Shown: piece after piece, positions 24,289 through 34,485 of the stretch | Layout: each line of letters opens with the position of its first letter | How positions within the stretch are numbered: position 1 is the stretch's first letter | Translations under genes and position numbers: made by a program | The notes under the pieces: generated by a model | Told to the model about the DNA's origin: nothing | The model's input: the letters and a program-made list of their open reading frames with translations, nothing else | Databases searched by the model: none | NCBI RefSeq assembly: GCF_000876655.1 | Contig: NZ_JYCN01000024.1 | Coordinates: 1 to 42,882 of the forward strand | DNA length: 42,882 nucleotides | Direction: 5' to 3' | Origin: Arthrobacter sp. SPG23 | Lineage (GTDB): Bacteria; Actinomycetota; Actinomycetes; Actinomycetales; Micrococcaceae

Positions 24289-24419
24289 CGTGCCGGCCGC
24301 TCAGGATGCGAATTCATAATGGTAAGCGTACTGAGTACCGCAAGTGCCCGGGATATCGCTAACGGGAATCTGTACCGTGTTGGCGGAATACAGCCCGCGG
24401 AGGTGGTGTTATTGATCGT

Positions 24420-25478
24420 GTGCCTACACCCGACGGAACTGCCTCAGCACCTGCCGTGACCACCACGGGTACGCCCGCTTCCAGCGGGCATTCCAGTGGG
24501 GCTTCCGGCGGACAGCCGCGCCGCCCCGGCGTAGAACTTAAAGCGGTGGACAAGGACACGACGGCGGGTGTCCTCTTCGGGATTGGTGCCTACGGACTCT
24601 GGGGGCTGCTGCCCCTGTACTTCTTCGTCCTGCAGCCCGCCGGCGCGGTGGAGATCGTCGCCAACCGGGTGGTGTGGTCGCTGGTGTTCTGCACCCTCCT
24701 GATCACGGTCACCCGCTCGTGGCGGGTCCTGGCGGCTGCTTTCCGGGACCGGACCGTTTTCGGCACGCTGTCCATCGCTGCGGCCCTGATCGCGGTGAAC
24801 TGGCTGACGTACACCTACGGCGTGACCACCGGCCAGGCGGTGGAGGCGTCCCTGGGCTACTTCATCAACCCGCTCGTCTCCGTCCTGCTGGGCGTGTTCG
24901 TGCTGAAGGAAACGCTGCGCCCGCTCCAGTGGGCCGCCGTCGGGATCGGCTTTATTGCCGTAGTGGTCCTGACGATTTCGTACGGCAAGCTCCCCTGGAT
25001 CGCGCTGACGCTGGCGGTGAGCTTCGGGCTCTACGGGTTCGTGAAGAAGCGGATCGGGCCCAAGGCCGACGCCGTCACCAGCCTGACGATGGAGACAGTG
25101 GTGCTCACTCCCCTGGCGGCCGCCACGATGATCTTCCTGGCAATCAGCGGGACCAACACGCTGGGGACGCAGGGCTCCACACACTTCTGGCTGCTGGTTT
25201 CCTCAGGCGTGATCACGGCCGTGCCGCTGCTGTTTTTTGGAGCCTCCGCCCGCCGCCTGCCCATGACCACCATCGGGCTGCTGCAGTACTTCGCCCCCGT
25301 GCTCCAGTTCATCGTGGCCCTGGTGGTGTTCAAGGAAACCATGACCCTGGACCGCTGGATCGGCTTCGGCGTGGTCTGGCTGGCGCTGCTGGTGCTGACG
25401 GTGGACATGCTGGCGTTGACCCGCCGCAACTCCGTGGCGAAGAAGCGGGCCCTGGCCGGAGCGCGAACGGGCACTTAA
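24420..25478 (+). CDS. rarD: RarD-type EamA-family transporter
   Basis: 352 aa with about 10 membrane helices. The opening GVLFGIGAYGLWGLLPLYFF and the ANRVVWSL segment are signatures of the RarD branch of the drug/metabolite superfamily (first named for chloramphenicol sensitivity). A 40-residue Thr/Ser/Gly-rich head precedes helix 1; the GTG at 24420 has GGAGG rather far upstream (about 14 bp), so a start nearer VDKDTTAG is possible. The last codons (ARTGT, stop at 25476) are formed by a copy of the palindrome arm GCGCGAACGGGCA found just downstream. Substrate unknown. Confidence 0.88.
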   Translation: MPTPDGTASAPAVTTTGTPASSGHSSGASGGQPRRPGVELKAVDKDTTAGVLFGIGAYGLWGLLPLYFFVLQPAGAVEIVANRVVWSLVFCTLLITVTRSWRVLAAAFRDRTVFGTLSIAAALIAVNWLTYTYGVTTGQAVEASLGYFINPLVSVLLGVFVLKETLRPLQWAAVGIGFIAVVVLTISYGKLPWIALTLAVSFGLYGFVKKRIGPKADAVTSLTMETVVLTPLAAATMIFLAISGTNTLGTQGSTHFWLLVSSGVITAVPLLFFGASARRLPMTTIGLLQYFAPVLQFIVALVVFKETMTLDRWIGFGVVWLALLVLTVDMLALTRRNSVAKKRALAGARTGT

Positions 25479-25494
25479 GCCCCCACAGACCCCC

Positions 25495-25557
25495 GCGCGA
25501 ACGGGCAGATAATGCCCTGTTTTTCGCTTTTTGGGGGCATTATCTGCCCGTTCGCGC
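25495..25557. terminator. 23-bp palindromic element between convergent rarD and USP genes
   Basis: Arms 25495-25517 (GCGCGAACGGGCAGATAATG and three more bases) and 25535-25557 are perfectly complementary; the 17-nt loop is T-rich. It lies 16 bp after the rarD stop and 30 bp before the USP stop. A third copy of the arm start, GCGCGAACGGGCA, is at 25461 in the end of rarD. Confidence 0.8.
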
Positions 25558-25587
25558 TTATCCGTTCCCGCTCAAGTAGCCAGTGGG

Positions 25588-26457
25588 TCAGGGGGCCATG
25601 GCGGTGTCCACCCGCTCGTACTCGCGCGGGATGACCACCATGGGCACCGGCAACGCGCGGAGCACTTTGTTGGCCGTGCTGCCGATGAACAGCTTGTTCC
25701 GCTCCGCCAGGCGCGAGGATCCCACGATCAGGATCTCCCCGTCATCCCAGTCAAGGTCGTCGATGCACTCCTCGATGGTGCGGCCGTGCGCCACCTCCAC
25801 CGCGACCTTGTGTCCTTCGGGGAGCCGGCGCGAGGCTTCGGTGAGAACGGTGTTCGCATGCACGTGAGCCGCGTTGACTACTTCTCCCGGATCGCCTTCA
25901 GCGTCCAGTTCCACCAGGGACACCATGCGCAGCGGGACGCCGCGGCGCTCTGCGGATCCGATGGCGACGTCGATCGCGGCGTCAGCGCCGGCCCGCTGGC
26001 CGACGGCGAGGGTCAGCCGGGATATTGGCTCGGTCCGGCGGTAGCCGCGCGGGGCAAGCGCCACCGGCACCGGGGAAGCGTGAAGCAGTGCGTTGGCCAC
26101 GCTGCCGATGGTGTGGCGTTTGAACAGACCGTTGCTTGCCGCGCCGACCACGATGAGGCCGGCTTCGATGTCGACCGCGGCTTCAATCAGGCCCGCAGCG
26201 AACGACTCCGCGTGGCGTACGTGAAATTCGACGGGGACGTCCTCCGCGACCAGGCCGAGCCCTTCGCGCTGCGCATCCTTCACGGCCTGTTCGCGGGCGA
26301 GGTCATGGCCGCTCGCCACCTCGTGCGCAACGTGCAGTCCCTTGTCCACCACATAGACGAGGTCGAGCTGCGCGCCCTGCGCCCGGGCCAATGCGGACGC
26401 CAGGGCAACTGCATCGGCGCCGCGCTCGTTTGGTGTGTAGCCAACTACGTATCGCAT
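25588..26457 (-). CDS. Universal stress protein with two USP domains
   Basis: 289 aa from the ATG at 26457 (AAAGGGG precedes it); the frame is open further upstream but the family N-terminus MRYVVGYTPNERGADAV starts here. Domain 1 about 1-145, domain 2 about 148-280. Each ends with the ATP-binding pattern G-x2-G-x9-G-S/T: VGAASNGLFKRHTIGSVAN and VGSSRLAERNKLFIGSTAN (Ser in place of the first later Gly in each). Tandem USPs of this type respond to hypoxia, starvation or oxidative stress in actinobacteria. Single gene, convergent with rarD. Confidence 0.92.
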   Translation of the reverse strand: MRYVVGYTPNERGADAVALASALARAQGAQLDLVYVVDKGLHVAHEVASGHDLAREQAVKDAQREGLGLVAEDVPVEFHVRHAESFAAGLIEAAVDIEAGLIVVGAASNGLFKRHTIGSVANALLHASPVPVALAPRGYRRTEPISRLTLAVGQRAGADAAIDVAIGSAERRGVPLRMVSLVELDAEGDPGEVVNAAHVHANTVLTEASRRLPEGHKVAVEVAHGRTIEECIDDLDWDDGEILIVGSSRLAERNKLFIGSTANKVLRALPVPMVVIPREYERVDTAMAP

Positions 26458-26613
26458 GGGTGAACCCCTTTGTGAGTCTGGGGCAGAATCCAGCCTCGCC
26501 CGGGGTGCCCGGGCGACGTCGGCCGGTCTGCGTTCCTGCAGTGGTACTGCTGACTCTAGCCCACACCGGCACAATCAGAGGTGATTTCCTGGCTCCCGCA
26601 GCAGCACCAACAG

Positions 26614-26644
26614 AAGAGCCGCGGACCGTGGGTCCGCGGCTCTT
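26614..26644. terminator. Terminator hairpin downstream of gabT
   Basis: Perfect 14-bp stem AAGAGCCGCGGACC (26614-26627)/GGTCCGCGGCTCTT (26631-26644) with a 3-nt loop, 21 bp after the gabT stop codon on the minus strand. It ends with TT only, but the stem is strong. Confidence 0.8.
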
Positions 26645-26664
26645 CCATTCGCAAAGATTCTTGG

Positions 26665-28020
26665 CTAAGCGTGCGCCTTGATGGCAGCAGCCAGCACCTC
26701 GAGGCCGTCCATCAGCAGCTCGTCGCCGATGACCAGCGGCGGCAGCAGCCGGATCACGTTGCCGTAGGTGCCGCAGGTGAGGATGATGACGCCTTCCTTG
26801 AGGCAGGCGGCGGCAACGGCCTTGGTCAGTTCCGGGTTCGGTTCCTTGGATCCGGCCTGCACGAGTTCGATGGCCAGCATGGCGCCGCGGCCGCGGATGT
26901 CGCCGATGACGGACACCTCACCCTGCAGTTCGCGGAGGCGTGCGGTGGCCAGTTCCTCGATGTGCTTGGCACGGGCGTTGAGGTCGTATTCCTCCATGGA
27001 GCCGATTGACGCCAGGGCGGCGGCACAGGCAACCGGGTTGCCGCCGTAGGTGCCGCCGAGGCCGCCCGGGTGGACCGCGTCGAGCAGGTCGGCGCGGCCG
27101 GTGATGGCGGACAGCGGCATGCCGCCGGCGATGCCCTTGGCCATGGTGATGATGTCCGGAACAACACCTTCGTGGTTGACGGCGAACCATTCGCCCGTGC
27201 GGCAGAAGCCGGACTGGACTTCGTCGGCGATGAAGACGATGCCCTTTTCCTTGGCCCACGCGGCAAGGGCCGGCAGGAAGCCGTCGGCCGGGACGATGAA
27301 GCCGCCCTCGCCCTGGATCGGTTCGATGATGATCGCGGCGACCTGCTCGCCGCCGATCTGCTTCTCAATCGCGGTGATGGCGCGCTTGGCGGCCTCGGCA
27401 CCGGTGATCGCAGGGTTTTCCTCGCGGAACGGGTAGCTCATCGGCATGCGGTAGACCTCGGGCGCGAACGGGCCGAAGTTGGTCTTGTACGGCATGGCCT
27501 TCGCGGTCAGCGCCATGGTCAGGTTGGTACGGCCGTGGTAAGCGTGGTCAAAGGCGACGACGGCGTCACGGCCGGTGGCCAGGCGGGCCACCTTGACGGC
27601 GTTTTCCACGGCTTCGGCGCCGGAGTTGAACAGCACCGTGCGCTTCTCGTGGTCGCCCGGGGTGAGGCGGTTCAGCTGCTCGGCGACGGCAACGTAGCCT
27701 TCGTACGGGGTGACCATGAAGCAGGTGTGCGTGAAGTGCTCCACCGCTTCCTTCACGGCGCCGACGACGGCGGGATCGGATGCCCCGACGCTGGTCACGG
27801 CGATGCCGGAGCCGAGGTCGATGAAGGAGTTGCCGTCAACGTCGTGGATGATGCCGCCGTCGGCGTCCGCAACATAGACGGGGACGCTGGAGGCGACGCC
27901 GGCAGCCACAACGGCCTTGCGGCGTTCGGTCAGGGCGACGGACTTGGGGCCCGGGAAGTCCGCCTGGACGCGGCGCTTCTGCTCGAGACGGTAGGTAATG
28001 TCACTTGCGGTGGTGGTCAT
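26665..28020 (-). CDS. gabT: 4-aminobutyrate aminotransferase
   Basis: 451 aa class-III PLP-dependent aminotransferase. It moves the amino group of GABA to 2-oxoglutarate, giving succinate semialdehyde and glutamate. PLP-phosphate site FNSGAEAVENAVKVAR (131-146), aromatic stacking region FDHAYHGRT (157-165), cofactor Asp266 in IADEVQSG, and Schiff-base Lys295 in ITMAKGIAGG. AAAGGG lies 9 bp upstream of the ATG. Downstream of the aminobutyraldehyde dehydrogenase by 51 bp, so the pair forms one operon for putrescine or GABA breakdown. No succinate-semialdehyde dehydrogenase lies in the window. Confidence 0.94.
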   Translation of the reverse strand: MTTTASDITYRLEQKRRVQADFPGPKSVALTERRKAVVAAGVASSVPVYVADADGGIIHDVDGNSFIDLGSGIAVTSVGASDPAVVGAVKEAVEHFTHTCFMVTPYEGYVAVAEQLNRLTPGDHEKRTVLFNSGAEAVENAVKVARLATGRDAVVAFDHAYHGRTNLTMALTAKAMPYKTNFGPFAPEVYRMPMSYPFREENPAITGAEAAKRAITAIEKQIGGEQVAAIIIEPIQGEGGFIVPADGFLPALAAWAKEKGIVFIADEVQSGFCRTGEWFAVNHEGVVPDIITMAKGIAGGMPLSAITGRADLLDAVHPGGLGGTYGGNPVACAAALASIGSMEEYDLNARAKHIEELATARLRELQGEVSVIGDIRGRGAMLAIELVQAGSKEPNPELTKAVAAACLKEGVIILTCGTYGNVIRLLPPLVIGDELLMDGLEVLAAAIKAHA

Positions 28021-28071
28021 GGGAGAAGCCCTTTCTTTAAAGCTGGGGATGAGGCGTGGGAAGAAGCTGGA

Positions 28072-29502
<1,431 letters not shown>

Positions 29503-29530
29503 GGTGTTCAACCTCTTTCCTGCGGGGTGT

Positions 29531-29557
29531 CTGCGGCCGGTTCCAAAACCGGCGCAG
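29531..29557. promoter_or_regulatory. Inverted repeat in the patD/PucR divergent promoter region
   Basis: GCCGGTT (29536-29542) and AACCGGC (29547-29553) form a 7-bp dyad with CCAA centre, extended by CTGC/GCAG outside with one bulged G. It starts 28 bp upstream of the patD start codon and may be the PucR-type regulator's site or a leader hairpin. Confidence 0.45.
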
Positions 29558-29670
29558 TGTTGCGACTGCTCACGAGCCTATGCCAGCGCCGATACGCAGG
29601 GAATAGCCACCTGCACACCTTCTCCGGAATCCTTTAGTGCGGTTGCCCAGCACGCGGCTATCCTGATTTC

Positions 29671-31113
29671 ATGGCAATTTCCCTCGCCGCCCTGCTGGGC
29701 GTGCAGTCGCTCCAGCTCGTGAAATCCGGCCTCGCCGAAACCACGTGGCACCAGGACATCCATTGGGTCGCCGTTACCGAGCAGGAGGACCCGCAGCGCT
29801 TCCTCAACGGCGGCGAGCTGGTGCTCACCACCGGCATGCGGCTGAAGTCGGCCCCGGAGCAGCGCCGCTTCGTGCGGCAGGTGCAGCGGGCAGGCGCGGT
29901 GGGGATCGGCTTCGGGGTGGGGCTGACGCACGACGCCGTTCCGCCGGCACTGATTGCCGAGGCCAACCGCTGGGGCCTTCCCGTGGTGGAGGTCCCCTAC
30001 GAGACACCCTTCATTGCGATCACCAAGCTGGTGGCGGATGCCCAGTCGGCGGATCATTACGCCAAGCTGGAACGGCTCATTGCGGGCCACCAGATCCTGG
30101 CCCGCGCCCTGCTGACCGGCGGCGGCCTCTCCGAACTCCTCAAGAACCTCGGCTCCATGCTGCGCACGGATATTGTGCTGACCCAGTTCACGGCGCAGCT
30201 CTACAACAGCGTGCCCGGGAACCCGGCACCCACTGCGGACACCTGGGCGTCCTATCCCATCCCCACCGGCCGGCGGGACGCCTGCACGCTCTGGGCCCGG
30301 CAGCCCTTCGAGGATTCCGGCATCGTGGGGTACGCGCAGAACCTGATCAGCGTGGAACTGAACAACATGGTCAAGCAGCGGCAGGCCCAGCGGGCGCTGT
30401 CCGGCCAGGTCCTGGAGGACGTGATCCACGGGACCCTGGAGGCCAGCGAGGCGTCCCGGCGGCTTGCCGGCATCGGTGTCAACAGCACCCGGAAAAACGT
30501 TGTCCTGCTGGCCGAGTCCGCGGCGCACCCCAAGCAGCTGGCGAGTTCCTCCGTGCCGCGGCCGTTGGAGCACGGGGTGACTGCCGTCGTCGGGAAGGAC
30601 CTGGTGGTTGTTGTCACGGACGACGGCAGCGGTGCCAGTGCGCTGGCCAAGGGCCTCAGCGACCATCTTGCCGAGGCCGGCATCCACGCCACGATCGGCA
30701 TCGGCGGGGCCTACACCAAACCGAACGGGCTGCGCTGGAGCTACTTCGAGGCCCGCGACGCGGCAAGCCACGGGCTGCCCGTCAACGAGCCCGAACGGCT
30801 CAGCCTGACATCGCTGCTGCTGGCCAGCGAGGACGTGCCGCTGGCGGACATGGCGAACGAGTCCCTCAACCCGCTTCGGAACTTCGACGCCCTGCACGGG
30901 GCCGAACTCATGGCCACGCTGGAAAGCTACCTGAACAACAACGGCTCGGTGGCCGCCGTCGCCGAAGCGCTGACGCTGCACCGCAACACCGTCCGGTACC
31001 GGCTGGCACAGATCACCGAACTGACGGGCTACGACCCCGCCCAGACCCAGGACCGCGTGCAGCTCTGGCTGGCACTGGCCGTGCAGCGGCTGAACCACCG
31101 TCAGCAGCGGTAG
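29671..31113 (+). CDS. PucR-family transcriptional regulator of the GABA operon
   Basis: 480 aa. N-terminal PucR domain about 1-125 (SLAALLGVQSLQLVKSG, LVLTTGMRL), middle GGDEF-like/GAF-like ligand region about 150-385, and C-terminal PucR helix-turn-helix about 405-475 with the signature LTLHRNTVRYRLAQITELTG. PucR proteins act as activators or repressors of purine, GABA and other nitrogen pathways. Divergent orientation from patD-gabT, with 168 bp between, marks it as their likely regulator. Leader lacks a clear Shine-Dalgarno before the ATG. Confidence 0.9.
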   Translation: MAISLAALLGVQSLQLVKSGLAETTWHQDIHWVAVTEQEDPQRFLNGGELVLTTGMRLKSAPEQRRFVRQVQRAGAVGIGFGVGLTHDAVPPALIAEANRWGLPVVEVPYETPFIAITKLVADAQSADHYAKLERLIAGHQILARALLTGGGLSELLKNLGSMLRTDIVLTQFTAQLYNSVPGNPAPTADTWASYPIPTGRRDACTLWARQPFEDSGIVGYAQNLISVELNNMVKQRQAQRALSGQVLEDVIHGTLEASEASRRLAGIGVNSTRKNVVLLAESAAHPKQLASSSVPRPLEHGVTAVVGKDLVVVVTDDGSGASALAKGLSDHLAEAGIHATIGIGGAYTKPNGLRWSYFEARDAASHGLPVNEPERLSLTSLLLASEDVPLADMANESLNPLRNFDALHGAELMATLESYLNNNGSVAAVAEALTLHRNTVRYRLAQITELTGYDPAQTQDRVQLWLALAVQRLNHRQQR

Positions 31114-31160
31114 GAGGCGGCGGCCGGGCCCTCCGGAGATCCCTGCCACATCTTTACAAA

Positions 31161-31186
31161 CATCAAACGTCTAACGTCTAATGTTT
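31161..31186. promoter_or_regulatory. Operator-like dyad and heptamer repeats before the MFS/GntR operon
   Basis: AACGTCT AACGTCT AATGTTT lie head to tail (31166-31186), and CAT...ACGT...ACGT...ATG gives a 23-bp dyad (31161-31183). It ends 5 bp before the MFS start codon and replaces any ribosome site, so the mRNA may be leaderless. A probable target of the GntR/FCD protein of the same operon. Confidence 0.55.
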
Positions 31187-31190
31187 AAGT

Positions 31191-32420
31191 ATGGCAACCA
31201 CGACGACGGCACCTCCCGGAACTGACACCCCACCCGCCGCACGGACCGGCGCAGCCCGGCCGCGCGCCGTCGTCGTCCTCGGGATTGTTGCCGTGGTGCT
31301 GATCGGGCTGAACCTTCGCGCCGGCATCACCGGAGCCGCCGCCCTGCTCCACGACCTCCAGGAAGTCCTGGGCTACGGGGCGTTCATCGCCGCCGTCATC
31401 CCTTCCATTCCCACCCTGTGCTTTGCGGTGGCCGGCGCGGCCACGTCCTGGCTGACGCGCCGGATGGGCGTGGAAAAAGCCATCCTGCTCTCGCTGGGAA
31501 TGCTGGCCGCGGGACTGCTGCTGCGCGGCATCCCGTCCACCGGCATGCTGCTGGCCGGGACGGTGGTGGGCATGTCCGGGCTCGCCGTCTGCAACGTAGC
31601 CATGCCGTCATTCATCCGCGAGCACTACGCGCACCGCACGTCCCTCATGACGGCGCTCTACACGGTCACCATGACCACGGGCGCCACAGTCACGGCCGTG
31701 CTGGTGGTTCCGGTTGCCCAGATGCTTGGGTCGGCGTCGGCGGGACTGGGCGCCATCGGCCTGCTCTCCGTGGCCGCCTTCCTGGGCTTCCTGCCGGTGG
31801 CCCTCCACGCACACCGGAATGCCGCGCCGGGCCGGGGCACCAACGTTTCCCCGTGGCCGCTCCTGCGGACCCGCACGGGCGCGCTGCTCACCGCAATCTT
31901 CACGCTTCAGGCACTGCTCGCCTACGCCGTGCTCAGCTGGTTCCCGTACATGCTCACCACCACCGGGCTGACCGCGACGGACAGCGGGCTGATGTTCGGG
32001 CTGATGCAGTTGGTCTCAGTGCCGGCCGGCATGGTGCTGATCGCCATAGGATCCCGGCCGGGGATGCTGCGCCCGGCTTTCTACCTCGCCAGCGTCACCA
32101 TGCTCCTGGGCGTGGCCGCCCTGATGCTGCTGCCTGCCATGCTGGCCGCCGTCCCGGCAGTGCTGCTGGGATTCGGGCTGGGCATCTTCCCGCTGGTCAT
32201 GGTGATGATCAGCCGCAGCGGGCGCACGACGGCGGAAACCACCGCCATGTCCACGCTGGCACAGTCAGTGGGCTACCTGCTCGCCACGGCCGGTCCGTTC
32301 GGCATGGGCCTGCTGCACAGCGCCACGGGCGGCTGGACGGTACCCTTGGTGTTGCTGCTCGCCATCGCCCTGGCCCAGATCGTGGTGGGGCACCTACTGA
32401 CGGCAAGGACCCGGCAATGA
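31191..32420 (+). CDS. MFS transporter, CynX/NimT family
   Basis: 409 aa with about 12 membrane helices. After a 25-residue hydrophilic head, the segment GLNLRAGITGAAALLHDLQEVLG is the helix-1 signature of the CynX/NimT group (LNLR followed by a small-residue-rich loop), whose known members handle cyanate or nitroimidazoles; most have unknown substrates. The stop overlaps the start of the GntR regulator (ATGA at 32417-32420), so the regulator likely senses the transported compound or its metabolite. Confidence 0.9.
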   Translation: MATTTTAPPGTDTPPAARTGAARPRAVVVLGIVAVVLIGLNLRAGITGAAALLHDLQEVLGYGAFIAAVIPSIPTLCFAVAGAATSWLTRRMGVEKAILLSLGMLAAGLLLRGIPSTGMLLAGTVVGMSGLAVCNVAMPSFIREHYAHRTSLMTALYTVTMTTGATVTAVLVVPVAQMLGSASAGLGAIGLLSVAAFLGFLPVALHAHRNAAPGRGTNVSPWPLLRTRTGALLTAIFTLQALLAYAVLSWFPYMLTTTGLTATDSGLMFGLMQLVSVPAGMVLIAIGSRPGMLRPAFYLASVTMLLGVAALMLLPAMLAAVPAVLLGFGLGIFPLVMVMISRSGRTTAETTAMSTLAQSVGYLLATAGPFGMGLLHSATGGWTVPLVLLLAIALAQIVVGHLLTARTRQ

Positions 32421-33097
32421 CCCTCACAGCTTCGCACCGGCCCGTACTGGCCGACGAAATCACGGACAAGCTCCGCGGGATGATCCACTCCGGCGAATGG
32501 AAGCTGCAGCAGAAGATCCCCGCCGAGCCCGAACTGATGGCCCGACTGGGCGTATCGCGGGGCACCCTGCGCGAGGCCATCAAGGCGCTGGCCCACAGCG
32601 GAATGCTGGAAGTCCGCCGCGGCGACGGCACCTACGTCCGGGCAACCAGCGAGATCTCCGGCGCTGCGCAGCGGATGTACAAGGACCACACCCAGGAACA
32701 CATTCTCGAGGTCCGCATAGGCCTGGACACCCAGGCGGCCCGGCTGGCAGCCCGCAACGCCAAGCCGGAACACCTTGCCGCCCTGAAGGCCCTGCTCACG
32801 GAGCGCCGCGACGCCTGGAACTCCGAGGACTACGCCGCCTGGGCACGCGCCGACTGGGACTTCCATGTTCTGGTGGCGCAGGCATCCGGGAATCCGCTGC
32901 TGCACGAGCTGTATGTGAGCTTCGGCGGCGTGTTCCACGCGGACCTGCTTCGGCAGCAGCGCCGCAGCGGCTTCAACGGACTACCCGACGAAGGGCACGG
33001 CGAGCTGGTGGAAGCCATCGAGGCGCACGATGAAGCCGCCGCCGTGGACAGCGTCAACCGGAACCTGAACTCCTGCGCGGAGTGGCTCGGGGTATAG
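32417..33097 (+). CDS. GntR-family regulator with FCD domain
   Basis: 226 aa. Winged helix-turn-helix about 8-75 (KIPAEPELMARLGVSRGTLREAIKAL is the GntR signature in parts; VRRGDGTYV ends the wing). The C-terminal FCD domain about 85-220 contains the metal/ligand-binding D…H…H pattern (Asp and His in DWDFHVLVAQASGNPLL, His in GHGELVEAIEAHD). FCD proteins bind organic acids. Coupled to the MFS gene by ATGA. Just after the stop, the frame shifted by one base continues with three helical octapeptide repeats to a TAA at 33178; one more G in the run 33089-33092 would join them. Confidence 0.9.
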   Translation: MTLTASHRPVLADEITDKLRGMIHSGEWKLQQKIPAEPELMARLGVSRGTLREAIKALAHSGMLEVRRGDGTYVRATSEISGAAQRMYKDHTQEHILEVRIGLDTQAARLAARNAKPEHLAALKALLTERRDAWNSEDYAAWARADWDFHVLVAQASGNPLLHELYVSFGGVFHADLLRQQRRSGFNGLPDEGHGELVEAIEAHDEAAAVDSVNRNLNSCAEWLGV

Positions 33098-33103
33098 CCG
33101 GGG

Positions 33104-33177
33104 CTGCCGCCGCCCAGCGGGAGGCCGGGGCGGCCGCCCGGCGGGAGGCCCTGGCCGCCGCCCAGCGGGAGGCCCGG
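33104..33177 (+). repeat. Three ~24-bp tandem repeats after the GntR gene
   Basis: The units each contain GCCGCCGCCCAGCGGGAGGC with small changes. In the frame starting at 33103 they translate to AAAQREAG, AAARREAL and AAAQREAR, then TAA (33178-33180), an alanine-rich helical pattern. They may be a former C-terminal tail of the GntR protein. Confidence 0.7.
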
Positions 33178-33270
33178 TAAATCAGTAGGCTTAGCTGTTT
33201 GGGAGTTCCCATCCCGGCCTCAGCCGGATCGGGCGTCCCGTTCTTGCACGCTGACGAATTGGAGTACCCC

Positions 33271-34449
33271 ATGGCCAGATCAGTCGACATCACGGTGGAC
33301 GGCAAACGCCCGGACCCCTGGGCAGACGGCCTGGGCAGGGTGGGCGTTCGCTCGGCCCAGATCCTGCTGGTCCTCACCGTGGTGGTGGTGTCCGTCTTCG
33401 CGCTGCTGCAGATCCGGCTCCTGGTCATTCCCGTGCTGATCGCCCTGATCCTGGCAGCTGCTATTGCGCCGTTCGTCAACCTCCTGAAGCGGCGGGGCCT
33501 GCCCGGCTCGGCGGCAACGGCTGTGGCTTTTGTGGCCCTGCTCGCCGTATTGGCCGGCGTCACCACGGTCATTGTTGCCTCCATCCGCAGCCAGTGGGGT
33601 GAACTGGCCAGCCAGGCGTCTTCAGGCCTGGACGAACTGCAGTCCTTCCTGCTCAACGGCCCCATTCCCGTGGACGGAGAGCAGATCGAGCAGGCCCGGG
33701 CAGCCATTGTGGATTTTGCCGCCAGCAGCCAGGTCCGCTCCGGAGCCATCACCGGGCTGTCCGTCATCACTGAGTTCCTCGCCGGGGCCAGCCTGATGGT
33801 GGTGATCCTGTTCTTCTTCCTCAAGGACGGGACCGGGATCTGGAACTTCTTCCTGCGGCCCTACACCGGCGCACGCGAGGCCAAGCTGCGCCGGTCGGGC
33901 GCACGAACCATCCAGGTCCTGGGTGACTACGTGCGCGGCACGGCCATCGTTGCCCTCGTGGACACCGTGGCCATCGGCTCTGCGCTGCTGATCCTGCAGG
34001 TTCCGCTGGCCATCCCGCTGGCCATCATCGTTTTCATCGGCGCGTTCGTCCCGATCGTGGGAGCCACGGTGGCGGGCATCCTCGCGGCACTGGTGGCACT
34101 CGTGGCCAACGGGCCCGTGGTGGCGCTGATTGTGGTGATTGTGGTGATCGCCGTCAACCAGCTTGAGGGCAACCTGCTTCAGCCGGTGGTCATGGGCAAG
34201 TCCCTGCAGCTGCATGCTTTGGTCATCCTGCTGGCGCTGACAGCAGGAACCATCCTTGCCGGCATCATCGGCGCCGTGCTTTCGGTTCCGCTGGCCGCCG
34301 TGGTCTGGGCGATCATCCAGGTTTGGACAACGGACAGCAAGGACCCGGACCCCGCGGACTCCGCGACGGCCAAACCTGGCAGTGACGAAGCGGAATCCGC
34401 GGACCCGGACCTGGCTGACGCAGACAGCGGCCGGTCTGCTGGAAGCTGA
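33271..34449 (+). CDS. AI-2E family transporter (PerM/TqsA-like)
   Basis: 392 aa from the ATG at 33271, preceded by TTGGAG; the frame is open upstream but without support. About 7-8 membrane helices. The central IVGATVAGILAALVALVANG and the FVPIVGA motif are typical of the AI-2E exporter superfamily (PF01594), whose members release autoinducer-2 or exchange Na+ and protons. The C-terminal 40 residues are an Asp/Ala/Ser-rich, probably disordered tail. No luxS in the window, so AI-2 is not implied. Convergent with the membrane protein at 34486. Confidence 0.9.
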   Translation: MARSVDITVDGKRPDPWADGLGRVGVRSAQILLVLTVVVVSVFALLQIRLLVIPVLIALILAAAIAPFVNLLKRRGLPGSAATAVAFVALLAVLAGVTTVIVASIRSQWGELASQASSGLDELQSFLLNGPIPVDGEQIEQARAAIVDFAASSQVRSGAITGLSVITEFLAGASLMVVILFFFLKDGTGIWNFFLRPYTGAREAKLRRSGARTIQVLGDYVRGTAIVALVDTVAIGSALLILQVPLAIPLAIIVFIGAFVPIVGATVAGILAALVALVANGPVVALIVVIVVIAVNQLEGNLLQPVVMGKSLQLHALVILLALTAGTILAGIIGAVLSVPLAAVVWAIIQVWTTDSKDPDPADSATAKPGSDEAESADPDLADADSGRSAGS

Positions 34450-34485
34450 GATCCGGCCGGGTATCGACTGGCTGGCCGGTGGCCC

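Noticed and set aside
34453..34479. CCGGCC...GGCCGG inverted repeat between AI-2E gene and convergent membrane protein as terminator
   Set aside because: Only 6-bp arms with a 15-nt loop; too weak to call.
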